Shown piece after piece: positions 1 to 8,230 of a DNA stretch of 32,375 bases. Source of the stretch: Alphaproteobacteria bacterium (GTDB lineage Bacteria; Pseudomonadota; Alphaproteobacteria; Caulobacterales; Caulobacteraceae); the NCBI GenBank assembly GCA_018820275.1, contig JAHJOO010000062.1, forward strand, positions 1 to 32,375, given 5' to 3'. Below the pieces are notes generated by a model, which ran no database searches, was not told the DNA's origin, and saw only the letters and a program-made list of their open reading frames with translations. Position 1 is the stretch's first letter, and every line of letters begins with the position of its first letter. The translations under genes were made by a program, and so were the position numbers.

Positions 1-517
1 CATCCGCGTCGGCGGCTCGACCGAGGTCGAGGTCAAGGAGAAGAAGGACCGCGTCGATGACGCGCTGAATGCCACGCGTGCGGCCGTTGAAGAAGGCATC
101 GTCCCCGGCGGCGGCATCGCCCTGCTGAAGGCCACCAAGGCGCTGGAAGGCCTGCAAGGCGACAACGCCGACCAGACCGCCGGCATCGCCATCATCCGTC
201 GCGCCATCCACGCCCCGATCCGGCAGATCGTCGAGAACGCCGGCGTCGAAGGCTCGATCGTGGTCGGCAAGGTGCTGGAGAACAGCGGTGCCACCTACGG
301 CTTCAACGCCCAGACCGAAGAGTATGGCGACCTGGTCGCCATGGGCGTGATCGACCCCGCCAAGGTGGTCCGCACCGCCCTGCAGGACGCGGCCTCGGTG
401 GCCGGCATCCTGATCACCACCGAAGCGGCCGTGGCCGACGCTCCGAAGAAGAACTCGGGCGGCACCGGTGGCATGCCCGGCGGCGGCATGGGCGGCATGG
501 GCGACATGGACTTCTAG
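1..517 (+). CDS. groEL: 60 kDa chaperonin GroEL, C-terminal part (5' end outside window)
   Basis: This is the last ~171 codons of the ATP-dependent chaperonin that folds cytosolic proteins with GroES. The reading frame is open from base 2 and ends at the TAG at 515-517. The visible part includes the late apical/intermediate segment ([20 protein letters not shown]), then [14 protein letters not shown] and the equatorial domain. It finishes in the Gly-Gly-Met tail ([16 protein letters not shown]) that projects into the GroEL cavity. A terminator follows at 649-682. groES, the promoter and any CIRCE operator lie upstream of the window. Identification is essentially certain; only the 5' end is missing. 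Confidence 0.98.
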   Translation, partial: IRVGGSTEVEVKEKKDRVDDALNATRAAVEEGIVPGGGIALLKATKALEGLQGDNADQTAGIAIIRRAIHAPIRQIVENAGVEGSIVVGKVLENSGATYGFNAQTEEYGDLVAMGVIDPAKVVRTALQDAASVAGILITTEAAVADAPKKNSGGTGGMPGGGMGGMGDMDF

Positions 518-648
518 GCAGAAGTCCATAAGCGCCCATCATCGGGAGTGGCTGGATCGGCGAGAGCCGGTCCAGCGGGCGACACGGACTTCTGAGGAGG
601 TCCGACCCGTCGCCGCCGGCTCGGTGACCCGCAAGACACGGAAAAAGA

Positions 649-682
649 GGGCGGATCCGGCGACGGGTCCGCCCTTTCTGTT
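649..682 (+). terminator. Rho-independent terminator after groEL
   Basis: A 10-bp GC-rich stem pairs 649-658 (GGGCGGATCC) with 665-674 (GGGTCCGCCC), with one G-T wobble. The loop is 6 nt (659-664) and the stem is followed by TTTCTGTT. It sits 132 bases after the groEL stop and before any plausible start of the next gene, so it separates groEL from the AraC-type gene. Confidence 0.85.
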
Positions 683-749
683 GGCTCCCGAGCCGCGCCG
701 GGCGTATCGTCGTTCGCGTAGTGTCAGTGTTCAGAGTTCGGTGCCGTCG

Positions 750-1751
750 GTGAGTGAGTGGGTCGAGACGAAATCGGGCCGGGTCCCCCGGACGCCCATC
801 CCCATCCTGCGCTATTCGACCGACCATCTGCCGCCGGACGCCCGCTATGAGGACTGGAGCCGACGGGACTGGCCGCGAACCCGCCCGATCTACCGCACCG
901 TGCCGTCGGAGCCGTTCAACACGCGCTGGGAATCGGCGCAGCTGGGACCGGTGACCTTCGTCCGCACAGAGATCACCGCCATGCGCTGGAAACGTCGCCT
1001 GGACGACATCCGCGCCTCGGACTTCGATCCCATCGTCGTGTCGATGATGGAAAAGGGCGTCGCCCAGGGCGAGATCGACGGCGTTCCGTTCCGGGAATCC
1101 GATGGCATGCTGCACTTCCACGACCTCGGCCGGCCGTCGCTGCACGTCTCCACCGCCAGCCTGACGTGGTCGCTGATCGTCCCGCGTCCGCTGGCGGAGG
1201 CCCGGTTCGGTCCTCTCGCAGACCTGACGGCCGTGGTGCTGCCGCCCGACGCGGCCGCCATGGCCTTCGCCTACGCCGCGGAACTCTACCGGGCGCTGCC
1301 CCGCCTCGACCTCGCCCACGCGGACCGGATCGGCGAGGTGTTCCTGGAGATCCTCGCCCTCGGGCTGGCCCAGCACAGACCCCATCTGGCGCCCCGCGCC
1401 AGTGCCGAACAGTCGCTGCGGGCGCGGGCCGTCGAGGTGATCGAGCAGCGCATGGGCGGCGGCGAAATCCCCGCCGCGGAGCTGTGCAAGGCGCTGGGCG
1501 TCACGCGCGGGCGCCTTTTCTCCGCCTTCAGATCCGACGGCGGCGTGGCGGCCTATGTGATGGGGCAGCGGCTCGTCAGGGCGAGGGCCGCCATCGCCGA
1601 GCGGGGCAAGGCCGAGCCCATCGGCACCATCGCCCACCGGCTGGGGTTCAGCGACGCCTCGCACCTCAGTCGCGAGTTCCGCAAGCGCTACGGGATGACG
1701 CCGAGCGAATACCGGCGACTGGCCCGCGACGAGCCTCCCGGCGAACGCTGA
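750..1751 (+). CDS. AraC-family transcriptional regulator
   Basis: A 333-residue protein whose last ~100 residues form the two helix-turn-helix motifs of the AraC/XylS family. HTH1 is around residues 240-262 (AAELCKALGVTRGRLFSAF). HTH2 is around 290-325 (IGTIAHRLGFSDASHLSREF followed by RKRYGMTPSEYRR). The N-terminal ~220 residues resemble the poorly conserved ligand-sensing half of AraC-like proteins with an AraC-binding-like domain. The frame is open back into groEL, but any start before 682 would put the groEL terminator inside the gene. GTG 750, or GTG 741 nine bases earlier, is the first reasonable start; neither has a clear Shine-Dalgarno sequence. ATG 981 would cut into the N-domain. 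The downstream acyl-CoA dehydrogenase pair is a possible target, by position only. The effector is unknown. Confidence 0.85.
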   Translation: MSEWVETKSGRVPRTPIPILRYSTDHLPPDARYEDWSRRDWPRTRPIYRTVPSEPFNTRWESAQLGPVTFVRTEITAMRWKRRLDDIRASDFDPIVVSMMEKGVAQGEIDGVPFRESDGMLHFHDLGRPSLHVSTASLTWSLIVPRPLAEARFGPLADLTAVVLPPDAAAMAFAYAAELYRALPRLDLAHADRIGEVFLEILALGLAQHRPHLAPRASAEQSLRARAVEVIEQRMGGGEIPAAELCKALGVTRGRLFSAFRSDGGVAAYVMGQRLVRARAAIAERGKAEPIGTIAHRLGFSDASHLSREFRKRYGMTPSEYRRLARDEPPGER

Positions 1752-1969
1752 TCCCAATGCCCGCGCAGGTGGTTCAAGTGCCCCGCGGTATGCGCGCGGT
1801 ATGCGCCGGTGCCGCTCCTCACAGTGCGGCGCCGGCGAGCCGGAGCCTGCGCGTCGAGACATCGGCCGGCGCAGCGCCGAGGCCCGTTCCCCGGCGGCAT
1901 CTCGAGAACGCCCCCGCGTCCTTCGAGATGTCGCCGGTCGGCTCCCCCGAAGGGCTGCGGAGGCGGCGA

Positions 1970-2071
1970 ATGTTGCGTTTCATCCGGCAGCTCTTCTGCC
2001 GTCACCTGTTTACCCAGAGCCGATCGCGGCCGGGCCGGATGACGTGCATCAAGTGCCGCGCCCGGCGCTGA
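1970..2071 (+). CDS. 33-residue basic cysteine-containing mini-protein
   Basis: A short ORF whose ATG at 1970 is preceded by a perfect GGAGG (1959-1963) with six-base spacing, one of the best ribosome-binding sites in the window. The product is very basic. It has an N-terminal hydrophobic/aromatic stretch (MLRFIRQLFCRH) and a C-terminal CIKCRARR, giving a C-H...C-x2-C pattern that could hold a zinc ion or be redox active. It lies between the AraC-type gene and the acyl-CoA dehydrogenase genes, all on the plus strand, 66 bases before the latter. I recognise no family. The same frame is open upstream, but that part is Arg/Pro/Ala-rich and reads as out-of-frame high-GC sequence. Expression is an inference from the ribosome-binding site and the cysteine/histidine spacing. 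Confidence 0.55.
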   Translation: MLRFIRQLFCRHLFTQSRSRPGRMTCIKCRARR

Positions 2072-2137
2072 TCGATCCCCTGAGGCGACCGCCTCCACCC
2101 TTGCCTCCCCTGACGTAACCGTGGCTCCATCCGCTCC

Positions 2138-3322
2138 ATGAGCGAACTGGAACGATTCCGCGCGGAGACGCGCGCCTGGCTGGAAGCGCACTGTCCGCCC
2201 GAGGTGCGGGGGCCGGTGACGTCGGAGGACGAGGTGATCTGGGGCGGGCGCAAGGCCGTCTTCGCCTCGCCGGGGCACGCGCTTTGGCTGAAGCTCATGG
2301 GCGAGCGCGGGTGGACCGCGCCGGAATGGCCGGTGGAGTACGGCGGCGGCGGCCTGTCGCGGGACGAGGCCAAGGTGTTGGCCCAGGAGCTGGCGCGCAT
2401 CGGGGCGCAGCCGGCGCTGAACAGCTTCGGCGTCTGGATGCTGGGCCCGGCCCTGCTGAAGTTCGGCACGGAGGCGCAGAAGCGGCGCTTCCTGCCCGAG
2501 ATCGTGCGCGGCGAGATCCGCTGGTGTCAGGGCTATTCCGAGCCGGGCGCAGGATCCGACCTGGCCGGGCTGCAGACCCGCGCCGTGGATCAGGGCGACC
2601 ACTGGATCGTCAACGGCCAGAAGGTGTGGACCAGCTATGCCGACAAGGCGGACTGGATCTTCTGCCTCGTGCGCACCGATCCCGAGGCGCCCAAGCATCT
2701 GGGCATCAGCTTCGTCCTGTTCGACATGGCGACGCCCGGCGTGACGACCAAGCCGATCACCCTGATCTCGGGCAAGTCGCCCTTCTGCGAGACCTTCTTC
2801 GACGACGTGCGGGTGGAGAAGGAAAATCTGGTCGGGGAGCTGAACCGCGGCTGGGACGTGGCCAAGCACCTGCTGGCGCACGAGCGGACCATGATCGGGG
2901 CCATGGGCGAGATCGGCGGCGGGCGTCCGTTGGGCCAGGTCGCCACCGGATCGATCGGCACGGACGACGACGGCCGCCTGCTGGACCCGATGCTCCGGGC
3001 CCGGATCGCCGAGCTGGAGGTGGACGCCGCCGCCTTCCGGCTGGCGCTGGAACGCACCGGCGACCGGATGAAGGCCAGGCAGGCCCACCCCGCGCTGGCG
3101 TCGATGCTGAAATACTACGGGTCGGAACTGAACAAGCGGCGGCACGAGCTGCTGATGGCCGCCGGCGGATCCGATGCGCTGGAGTGGGAGGGCGAGCGCT
3201 CGCGCGACGGAGCCGTGGCCCGCGACTGGCTGCGGACCAAGGCCAACTCCATCGAGGGCGGGACCAGCGAGATCCAGCTGAACATCCTCGCCAAGCACGT
3301 CCTCCAGCTGCCGGGGGCGTGA
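2138..3322 (+). CDS. Acyl-CoA dehydrogenase, catalytic-type subunit
   Basis: A 394-residue FAD-dependent acyl-CoA dehydrogenase of usual family length. It oxidises an acyl-CoA to the 2-enoyl-CoA and passes electrons to ETF. Visible motifs are the FAD/substrate loop WCQGYSEPGAGSDLAG (about 128-143), the beta-domain segment NGQKVWTSYA (about 158-167), and the C-terminal IEGGTSEIQLNILAKHVL (about 371-388). The Glu of IEGG is at the position of the catalytic base in many family members. The gene is separated from a second, different acyl-CoA dehydrogenase gene by only 4 bases, an arrangement known for heterotetrameric enzymes that act on steroid or other bulky acyl-CoAs (mycobacterial FadE28-FadE29 type). 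ATG 2138 has only a weak ribosome-binding site. The substrate cannot be told from the sequence. Confidence 0.93.
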   Translation: MSELERFRAETRAWLEAHCPPEVRGPVTSEDEVIWGGRKAVFASPGHALWLKLMGERGWTAPEWPVEYGGGGLSRDEAKVLAQELARIGAQPALNSFGVWMLGPALLKFGTEAQKRRFLPEIVRGEIRWCQGYSEPGAGSDLAGLQTRAVDQGDHWIVNGQKVWTSYADKADWIFCLVRTDPEAPKHLGISFVLFDMATPGVTTKPITLISGKSPFCETFFDDVRVEKENLVGELNRGWDVAKHLLAHERTMIGAMGEIGGGRPLGQVATGSIGTDDDGRLLDPMLRARIAELEVDAAAFRLALERTGDRMKARQAHPALASMLKYYGSELNKRRHELLMAAGGSDALEWEGERSRDGAVARDWLRTKANSIEGGTSEIQLNILAKHVLQLPGA

Positions 3323-3326
3323 GCGC

Positions 3327-4442
3327 ATGCTGATCCTGACCGACGAACAGACCATGCTGAAGGAGGCCGCCGACGGCTTCCTGGCCGAGCGGGCGCCCAT
3401 CGCGCATCTGCGCAAGCTGAGAGACGCGCGCGACCCCGACGGCCTGTCGCGCGAGCTGTGGGCCGCGTTCGGAGAGATGGGCTTCGCCGGCGTGGTGATC
3501 CCGGAGGCCGACGGCGGCTCGGGCCTCGGCGCGGTGGAGGCCGGGGTGATCGCCGAGAGCCTGGGGCGCACCCTGTCGCCCTCGCCCTTCCTCGGCTCGT
3601 CCGTGCTGGCCGCGACCGTGCTTACCCAGGCCGGGTCCGACGCGCAGAAGGCCTGGCTGCCGAAGATCGCGGCGGGCGAGGCGATCCTGTCGCTGGCGGT
3701 GGACGAGGGGCCCAAGCACGCGCCGGCCCGTCTTGCGACCACCGCTGTCCGTCAGGGCAACGGCTTCGTGCTGAACGGAGCCAAGGGCTTCGTGCTGGAC
3801 GGCCACGTCGCCGACGCCCTGATCGTGGCGGCGCGCACGGACGGGGGCCTGACCCTGTTCCTGATCGATCCGGAAACGGCGGGCGTCGAGATCGAGCGCA
3901 CCGTCATGGTCGACGCCCACAACGCCGCGCGCGTGACGCTGACCGACGTCGCGGTCGACGCCGACGCCGTGATCGGCGCGGTGGACGGGGGCGAGGGGCC
4001 GCTGACCGCGGCGCTGAACCTGGGCCGGGCCTGCGCCGCCGCCTCGCTGACCGGGGCCGGGGACCAGGCCTTCCAGATCACGCTGGAGTATCTCCGCACC
4101 CGCAAACAGTTCGGCAAGGCGATCGGCGAGTTCCAGGCCCTGCAGCACCGCGCCGCGCATCTGTTCACCGAGATCGAGATCGCCCGGGCCGCCGCGCTGG
4201 CGGCGTTGCAGGCGATCGACGCGGGCCGCGAGGACGCCGGCCTCGTGGCCGCCGTCGCCAAGGCCAAGGCCGGCCGCGTCGCCGAGTTGGCGGTGCAGGA
4301 GGCGGTGCAGATGCACGGCGGCGTCGGGATGACCGACGAGTACGACGTGGGCCTGTACATGAAGCGGGTGCGCGTCCTGAACGAGCTGCTGGGCGACGCG
4401 GCCTTCCATCAGGAAGCGCTGGCCCGGGCGCAGGGCTTCTAG
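3327..4442 (+). CDS. Acyl-CoA dehydrogenase family protein, probable non-catalytic partner subunit
   Basis: A 371-residue acyl-CoA dehydrogenase-fold protein. Family features are an N-terminal helical domain, the FAD-contacting YLRTRKQFGKAIGEFQALQH (about 253-272) and VQMHGGVGMTDEYDVGLYMK near 326-345. At the usual C-terminal catalytic position a hand alignment gives LNELLGD where active enzymes have YEGT/IEGG, so the catalytic Glu seems to be Leu. The gene starts 4 bases after the preceding dehydrogenase and the two differ in sequence. This matches heterotetrameric dehydrogenases in which one subunit supplies the base and the other mainly supports FAD binding. The partner role is inferred; the family is clear. 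Confidence 0.9.
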   Translation: MLILTDEQTMLKEAADGFLAERAPIAHLRKLRDARDPDGLSRELWAAFGEMGFAGVVIPEADGGSGLGAVEAGVIAESLGRTLSPSPFLGSSVLAATVLTQAGSDAQKAWLPKIAAGEAILSLAVDEGPKHAPARLATTAVRQGNGFVLNGAKGFVLDGHVADALIVAARTDGGLTLFLIDPETAGVEIERTVMVDAHNAARVTLTDVAVDADAVIGAVDGGEGPLTAALNLGRACAAASLTGAGDQAFQITLEYLRTRKQFGKAIGEFQALQHRAAHLFTEIEIARAAALAALQAIDAGREDAGLVAAVAKAKAGRVAELAVQEAVQMHGGVGMTDEYDVGLYMKRVRVLNELLGDAAFHQEALARAQGF

Positions 4443-4467
4443 GCGCGGGCCGATCCGGCGCGAGACG

Positions 4468-4497
4468 CTTGGACGTCGCGACAACGCCCCCTATCCT
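4468..4497 (+). promoter_or_regulatory. Candidate promoter of the GNAT-hrcA-grpE operon
   Basis: Two readings overlap. As a vegetative promoter it is TTGGAC (4469-4474), 17 bases, then TATCCT (4492-4497). As a sigma-32-type promoter it is CTTGGAC (4468-4474), 13 bases, then CCCCTATC (4488-4495), a weaker match than the dnaK, dnaJ and htpX promoters. Either would start transcription at about 4501-4504, at or next to the GTG at 4504, giving a leaderless message. The hrcA-grpE operon of Caulobacter crescentus is known to be heat-inducible. Confidence 0.5.
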
Positions 4498-4503
4498 TGC
4501 GAC

Positions 4504-5058
4504 GTGAGCCCGTCCGCCCCCCCATCCCGGATCGAGGTCGTCCTGCGTCCCGCGACGGTCGCCGACGCCCCCCTGCTGGCGGCGTGGGACCGGGAGCCCC
4601 ACGTCATCGCCTGTTCCAGCGACGATCCGGACGCCGAGGTCGCCTTCGACGGGATCGACTGGGCCGACGAGCTGTCGAACTCGGCCTATGAGCTGACCTA
4701 TGTGATCGCCGAGGTCGGGGGCGTGCCGGTCGGTGCCTTGGCCGTGTGCGATCCGCACACGGAACCCAGCCACTACTGGGGAGAGATCGAGCCCGGCCTG
4801 CGGGCGATCGACGTCTGGATCGGGCCGCCGGAGTGGCTGAACCGCGGCGTCGGCACGCAGATGATGACGCAGATGCTGGACCGCTGCTTCGCCGAGCCGC
4901 AGGTGAAGGCCGTCGTGATCGATCCGCTCACCTCCAACACGGCGGCGCACCGCTTCTATCGGCGACTGGGCTTCAGGGAGGAGGGTCGACGCATGTTCGA
5001 GGCCGACGACTGCCTCGTCATGCGGCTGACGCGGGAAGACCGGGAAGGCCGCGCATGA
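4504..5058 (+). CDS. GNAT-family N-acetyltransferase (AAC(6')-like)
   Basis: A 184-residue acetyl-CoA-dependent acyltransferase. The acetyl-CoA pyrophosphate-binding segment is [10 protein letters not shown] (about 112-121, R-G-x-G type). The C-terminal [19 protein letters not shown] (about 146-164) is typical of the fold. The overall pattern (N-terminal [14 protein letters not shown], a WIGPPEW strand, then [14 protein letters not shown]) resembles the aminoglycoside 6'-N-acetyltransferase subgroup, which also contains many chromosomal enzymes of unknown substrate. A resistance role cannot be claimed. The GTG start is at the predicted transcription start. Its stop overlaps the hrcA start (ATGA, 5055-5058), so the two are translationally coupled. 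Confidence 0.85.
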   Translation: MSPSAPPSRIEVVLRPATVADAPLLAAWDREPHVIACSSDDPDAEVAFDGIDWADELSNSAYELTYVIAEVGGVPVGALAVCDPHTEPSHYWGEIEPGLRAIDVWIGPPEWLNRGVGTQMMTQMLDRCFAEPQVKAVVIDPLTSNTAAHRFYRRLGFREEGRRMFEADDCLVMRLTREDREGRA

Positions 5059-6125
5059 CGTATCTCGGCGCCTCCGCCCCCCTGACCGTGCTGGACCAGC
5101 GGGCCCGGGACATCTTCCGGCGCATCGTCGAGTCCTATCTTCAGACGGGCGAACCCGTCGGATCGCGGACCCTGTCGATGACCGGCGTGGCGCTGTCCCC
5201 GGCGTCGATCCGCAACACCATGCAGGACCTGACCCTCGCCGGGTTGCTGGCGTCGCCGCACACCTCGGCCGGGCGTATCCCGACCCACGCGGGCCTGCGC
5301 CTGTTCGTCGACGGCCTGCTGGAAGTCGGCGACGTCGGGGCGGAGGAACGGCGCGAGATCGATGCGCGGCTGGTCGGCCGCGGGCGCGGCTTCGACGAGG
5401 TCCTCAACGAGGCCTCGGCCCTGCTTTCGGGCCTGGCGGGCGGCGCGGGCATCGTGGCCAGCCCGGTGCGCGACGCCGGGGTCAAGCACGTCGAGTTCGT
5501 GGCGCTGGGCCACGATCAGGCGCTGGCGGTGCTGGTCGGCGACGACGGCACCGTCGAGAACCGGCTGATGCCGCTGAAGGCGGGGGTCACGCCCTCGACG
5601 CTGCAGGAGGCCTCGAACTTCCTCAACGCCCGGCTGAAGGGGCGGCCCCTGCAGGAGGCGCGCAGCGAGATGCGCACCGAGCTGGACGCCGCCCGGCGCG
5701 AGCTGGACGCCGCCGCCGCGCGGCTGGTCGAGGACGGGCTGGCGGCCTGGTCGGGCGGGCCGGACCGCGAGCGCGCCCTGATCGTGCGCGGCCGCGCCAA
5801 CCTGCTGCAGGACCACGACGCGGCAGAGGATCTGGAGCGGGTCCGCGTCCTGTTCGACGATCTGGAGCAGAAAGAACAGCTGATCGGCCTGCTGGACGGG
5901 GTCACGACGGCCCAGGGCGTGCGCATCTTCATCGGCTCGGAGACGCGACTGTTTTCGCTTTCGGGTTCCGCCGTGATCGCGGCGCCCTATATGACCGGCC
6001 GGCAGCGGGTGATCGGGGCGCTTGGCGTGATCGGCCCCGCAAGGCTGAACTATGCCCGAGTGATCCCGTTGGTGGACTACACCGCCCGGGTGCTGGGCCG
6101 GATACTGGACGGACAAGAGACGTGA
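5055..6125 (+). CDS. hrcA: Heat-inducible transcription repressor HrcA
   Basis: A 356-residue HrcA, usual length. HrcA binds CIRCE operators as a dimer and represses groESL (in some bacteria also dnaK); its folding depends on GroEL. The N-terminal winged helix is clear: [14 protein letters not shown] (about 26-39), then [14 protein letters not shown] and the wing with [21 protein letters not shown]-like domain and the C-terminal VVPLVDY-type ending ([17 protein letters not shown]) follow. ATG 5055 overlaps the GNAT stop and the TGA at 6123-6125 overlaps the grpE GTG. No CIRCE element is seen in this window, so the target is expected upstream of groES, outside it. Confidence 0.97.
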   Translation: MTYLGASAPLTVLDQRARDIFRRIVESYLQTGEPVGSRTLSMTGVALSPASIRNTMQDLTLAGLLASPHTSAGRIPTHAGLRLFVDGLLEVGDVGAEERREIDARLVGRGRGFDEVLNEASALLSGLAGGAGIVASPVRDAGVKHVEFVALGHDQALAVLVGDDGTVENRLMPLKAGVTPSTLQEASNFLNARLKGRPLQEARSEMRTELDAARRELDAAAARLVEDGLAAWSGGPDRERALIVRGRANLLQDHDAAEDLERVRVLFDDLEQKEQLIGLLDGVTTAQGVRIFIGSETRLFSLSGSAVIAAPYMTGRQRVIGALGVIGPARLNYARVIPLVDYTARVLGRILDGQET

Positions 6126-6748
6126 CCGACGCGACCAACGACCCGAACGACTTCGATCCCGAGCTGGAGGCCGACGCCGAGGCGGGGCTGAACGCGCATC
6201 CGGGCGACGACCTGGGCCCGATCGACCAGCTGATCGCCGAGCGCGATCAGTGGAAGGACCGCGCCCTGCGCGCCGTGGCCGAGGCCGAGAACACCAAGAA
6301 GCGCGCCGAGGCCCAGAACAACGACGCCCGCGCCTACGCCATCCAGCGCTTCGCCCGCGACCTGCTGGGCGTGGCCGACAATCTGGAGCGCGCGCTGCAG
6401 GCGGCCCCAAAGGACGCGGAGGGCGCCGCCGCCGGCCTGATCACCGGCCTGGAGATGACGCAGAAGTCCCTTCTGTCGGCCTTCGAGGCCAACAACCTTG
6501 TGCGCGTCGCGCCGGCCGCCGGCGAGACGTTCGACCCGCACCTGCATCAGGCCATGATGGAACAGCCCTCGACCGAGGTGGACGGCGGCAAGGTGGTCCA
6601 GACCCTGCAGGCCGGCTACGCCCTGTTCGGCCGTACCGTGCGCCCGGCCATGGTCGTGGTGGCGGCCAGGGGATCGGGTGCCCCGGCGTCGGCCGTGGAT
6701 CAGGTCGCCGGCGCGGCGGCCTATGCCCGCGCCAGCGAGCAGGGCTGA
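6122..6748 (+). CDS. grpE: Nucleotide exchange factor GrpE
   Basis: A 208-residue GrpE, the ADP-release factor and thermosensor of DnaK. After an acidic N-terminal tail comes the long dimerising helix (about 40-95, with [20 protein letters not shown]) and then the beta domain with [17 protein letters not shown] (about 134-150), a family hallmark. The GTG start overlaps the hrcA stop by four bases (GTGA, 6122-6125). hrcA-grpE order is conserved in many bacteria; dnaK follows here only 1.6 kb away, behind two minus-strand genes. It converges with the following minus-strand gene with only 4 bases between stops and no visible terminator. Confidence 0.97.
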   Translation: MTDATNDPNDFDPELEADAEAGLNAHPGDDLGPIDQLIAERDQWKDRALRAVAEAENTKKRAEAQNNDARAYAIQRFARDLLGVADNLERALQAAPKDAEGAAAGLITGLEMTQKSLLSAFEANNLVRVAPAAGETFDPHLHQAMMEQPSTEVDGGKVVQTLQAGYALFGRTVRPAMVVVAARGSGAPASAVDQVAGAAAYARASEQG

Positions 6749-6752
6749 CGGC

Positions 6753-7661
6753 TCAGGCCTTCAGCCGGGCGTCGAAAAGCTCCAGAAGCCGGCGCCAGCC
6801 GTCGCGGGCGTCCGCCTCGCGATAGCTGTCGCGGTAGTCGGCGTGGAAGCCATGCGGCGCGGCCGGATAGACGTGGATGCCGCTATCCGTGTGACCGGCC
6901 CGCTGGAGGGCCGTCGCCATCGCCTCCACCGAGGCCAGGGGAATGCCGCGGTCGGCCTCGCCGTACAGGCCCAGCACGGGACATTTCAGATCGTCGGCGA
7001 GGTCGACGGGCCACGGCTCGCCGGCGGCCCTCTGTTCCGGCGTGGCCTCGGCCGAAGGGGCAAGGCGGCCGTACCAGGCGACCCCGGCGTCCAGCGAGGC
7101 GAACCGGGCGCAGGCCTGCCACACCACCTTGCCGCCCCAGCAGAAGCCGGTGATCCCCATCCGGTCCGCATTGGCCCATAGCTGGCCCGAGGCCCACGCC
7201 ATCGTCGCCGAGACGTCGCCCATCACCTGGGGATGGGCCGCCGCCGCGACGATCTCCTGGACGCGGCGCATGTCCGACAGCGGCGCCGGATCCTCCACCC
7301 GGACGAAGAAGGCCGGCGCGACCACGGCGTAACCGGCCTTGGCCAGACGGCGGCAGACGTCGCGGATGTACTCGTGCACGCCGAAGATCTCGGACACCAC
7401 GATCACGATCGGGAAGGGGCCGTCGCCTTGCGGGCGGGCCACATAGGCCGGCAGGGCGAAGCCGTCGGGGGCGGGGTAGGTCACGTCCCCGACCTCAAGA
7501 CCCTCCGCGTCGGTGCGGATCGGCGCCGCCTGGGTCGCGAGGGCGGCGGGCGCGTAGCCGGCGAAGAACAGGCTGCCCGCCGACACGCCGGCCAGCGCAC
7601 GGCGGCTGAGGGCGAAGTCCCGGGGTTCGGAGCCTTCCGGGCGGGTCAGGCGGACGGTCAT
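6753..7661 (-). CDS. Dienelactone hydrolase family protein with Tat-type signal
   Basis: A 302-residue alpha/beta hydrolase of the dienelactone hydrolase family. The triad is visible: Cys174 in GFCWGGK, Asp237 in GEADRGI and His270 in APHGFHADYR; a conserved acidic residue is in VSEIFGVHEY. The N-terminus has a twin-arginine pattern (LSRRALAG, about 18-25) followed by a hydrophobic stretch ending in ALATQA, so periplasmic export by Tat is likely. Start ATG 7661 has GGAG seven bases upstream; an in-frame ATG at 7676 has no ribosome-binding site. Members of the family hydrolyse cyclic esters or lactones, and the substrate here is unknown. It is transcribed against grpE. Confidence 0.88.
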   Translation of the reverse strand: MTVRLTRPEGSEPRDFALSRRALAGVSAGSLFFAGYAPAALATQAAPIRTDAEGLEVGDVTYPAPDGFALPAYVARPQGDGPFPIVIVVSEIFGVHEYIRDVCRRLAKAGYAVVAPAFFVRVEDPAPLSDMRRVQEIVAAAAHPQVMGDVSATMAWASGQLWANADRMGITGFCWGGKVVWQACARFASLDAGVAWYGRLAPSAEATPEQRAAGEPWPVDLADDLKCPVLGLYGEADRGIPLASVEAMATALQRAGHTDSGIHVYPAAPHGFHADYRDSYREADARDGWRRLLELFDARLKA

Positions 7662-7734
7662 GGGGGCGCTCCACATCGGCGAGGGCGCGACCTTGGCCGT
7701 GACGCGGCGGTCCGTCGAGTCCCGATCCCGTGAG

Positions 7735-8091
7735 CTAGCGCGTCAGGTACCAGTCGGCGATGCGGCAGACGTTGACGTTCGGCCGGTCCAGGGTCTGGCC
7801 GTTGGCCAGCACCGCGCGGACCGTCAGCAGACAGGCGCCGGAGCCCGCGTCCAGGACCAGCTGCCGGCTGCGGCCCGGTTCCAGCGCCTCGCCCGCCAGA
7901 AGGTCGGCACCGTGGACCCCGCCGGCCTCCGCCACGCTGAGACCGCGCACGGCCACGCCGGTCTGGTTGTGCACGCGGACGCGACGGTTCTCCGCGTCGG
8001 CGGATCGCGACTGGGCCAGGGCCTCGCCGCCCATGGCCGCGCCGAGGCCGACAACCGTCAGGATGAGGGCGGCGCGGGCGAGGGGCGGCAT
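7735..8091 (-). CDS. Small secreted protein of unknown function
   Basis: A 118-residue protein. A signal peptide (hydrophobic residues 5-24 ending AALAQ-like: GGEALAQ) is followed by a mature ~90-residue beta-rich domain with exactly two cysteines (GACLLTV and NVCRIADWY), which could form a periplasmic disulfide. The frame is open to 8283, but ATG 8091 has GGAG at six-base spacing and starts just before the hydrophobic segment, whereas the longer N-terminus is Arg-rich and antisense to the dnaK leader. The motif VRVHNQTGVAVRGLSV suggests an immunoglobulin-like strand pattern. I recognise no family. It is divergent from dnaK. Confidence 0.75.
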   Translation of the reverse strand: MPPLARAALILTVVGLGAAMGGEALAQSRSADAENRRVRVHNQTGVAVRGLSVAEAGGVHGADLLAGEALEPGRSRQLVLDAGSGACLLTVRAVLANGQTLDRPNVNVCRIADWYLTR

Positions 8092-8181
8092 GGCGAACTC
8101 CGTGCGAGGGCACCGCATCCTGCCCCGGACGCCCGCGCGGTGCCAGTGACGACCTCTGACGGACGCCCGCCGCATTCCGCT

Positions 8182-8209
8182 CTTGCGGGGCGGGGCATGC
8201 TTCCCATAT
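8182..8209 (+). promoter_or_regulatory. Sigma-32-type heat-shock promoter of dnaK
   Basis: CTTGCGG (8182-8188), a 13-base spacer, then TCCCATAT (8202-8209). This fits the RpoH consensus CTTGAAA-N11-16-CCCCATNT, with 6 of the 7 defined -10 bases. Transcription would start near 8216, leaving a leader of about 127 bases before the dnaK ATG. The same geometry recurs before dnaJ and htpX. Confidence 0.75.
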
Positions 8210-8230
8210 GCCCGCTGACCCGAGAGACCC

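Noticed and set aside
468..749. Longer AraC regulator starting inside groEL at 468
   Set aside because: It would overlap the groEL end and include the terminator at 649-682 as coding; the extra residues are unlike the family.
414..1862. Long minus-strand ORF (482 codons) opposite the AraC-type gene
   Set aside because: Arg/Gly/His-rich filler with no family pattern. It is antisense to groEL and the regulator and is typical of shadow frames in high-GC DNA.
4504..5058. Aminoglycoside resistance gene
   Set aside because: The GNAT protein resembles the AAC(6') subgroup only in general pattern. It lies in a chromosomal hrcA operon without mobile-element context, so a resistance role is unsupported.
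6030..6121. Internal heat-shock promoter before grpE inside hrcA
   Set aside because: CTTGGCG followed by CCCCGCAA has a spacer of only seven bases and a poor -10, so I do not claim it.
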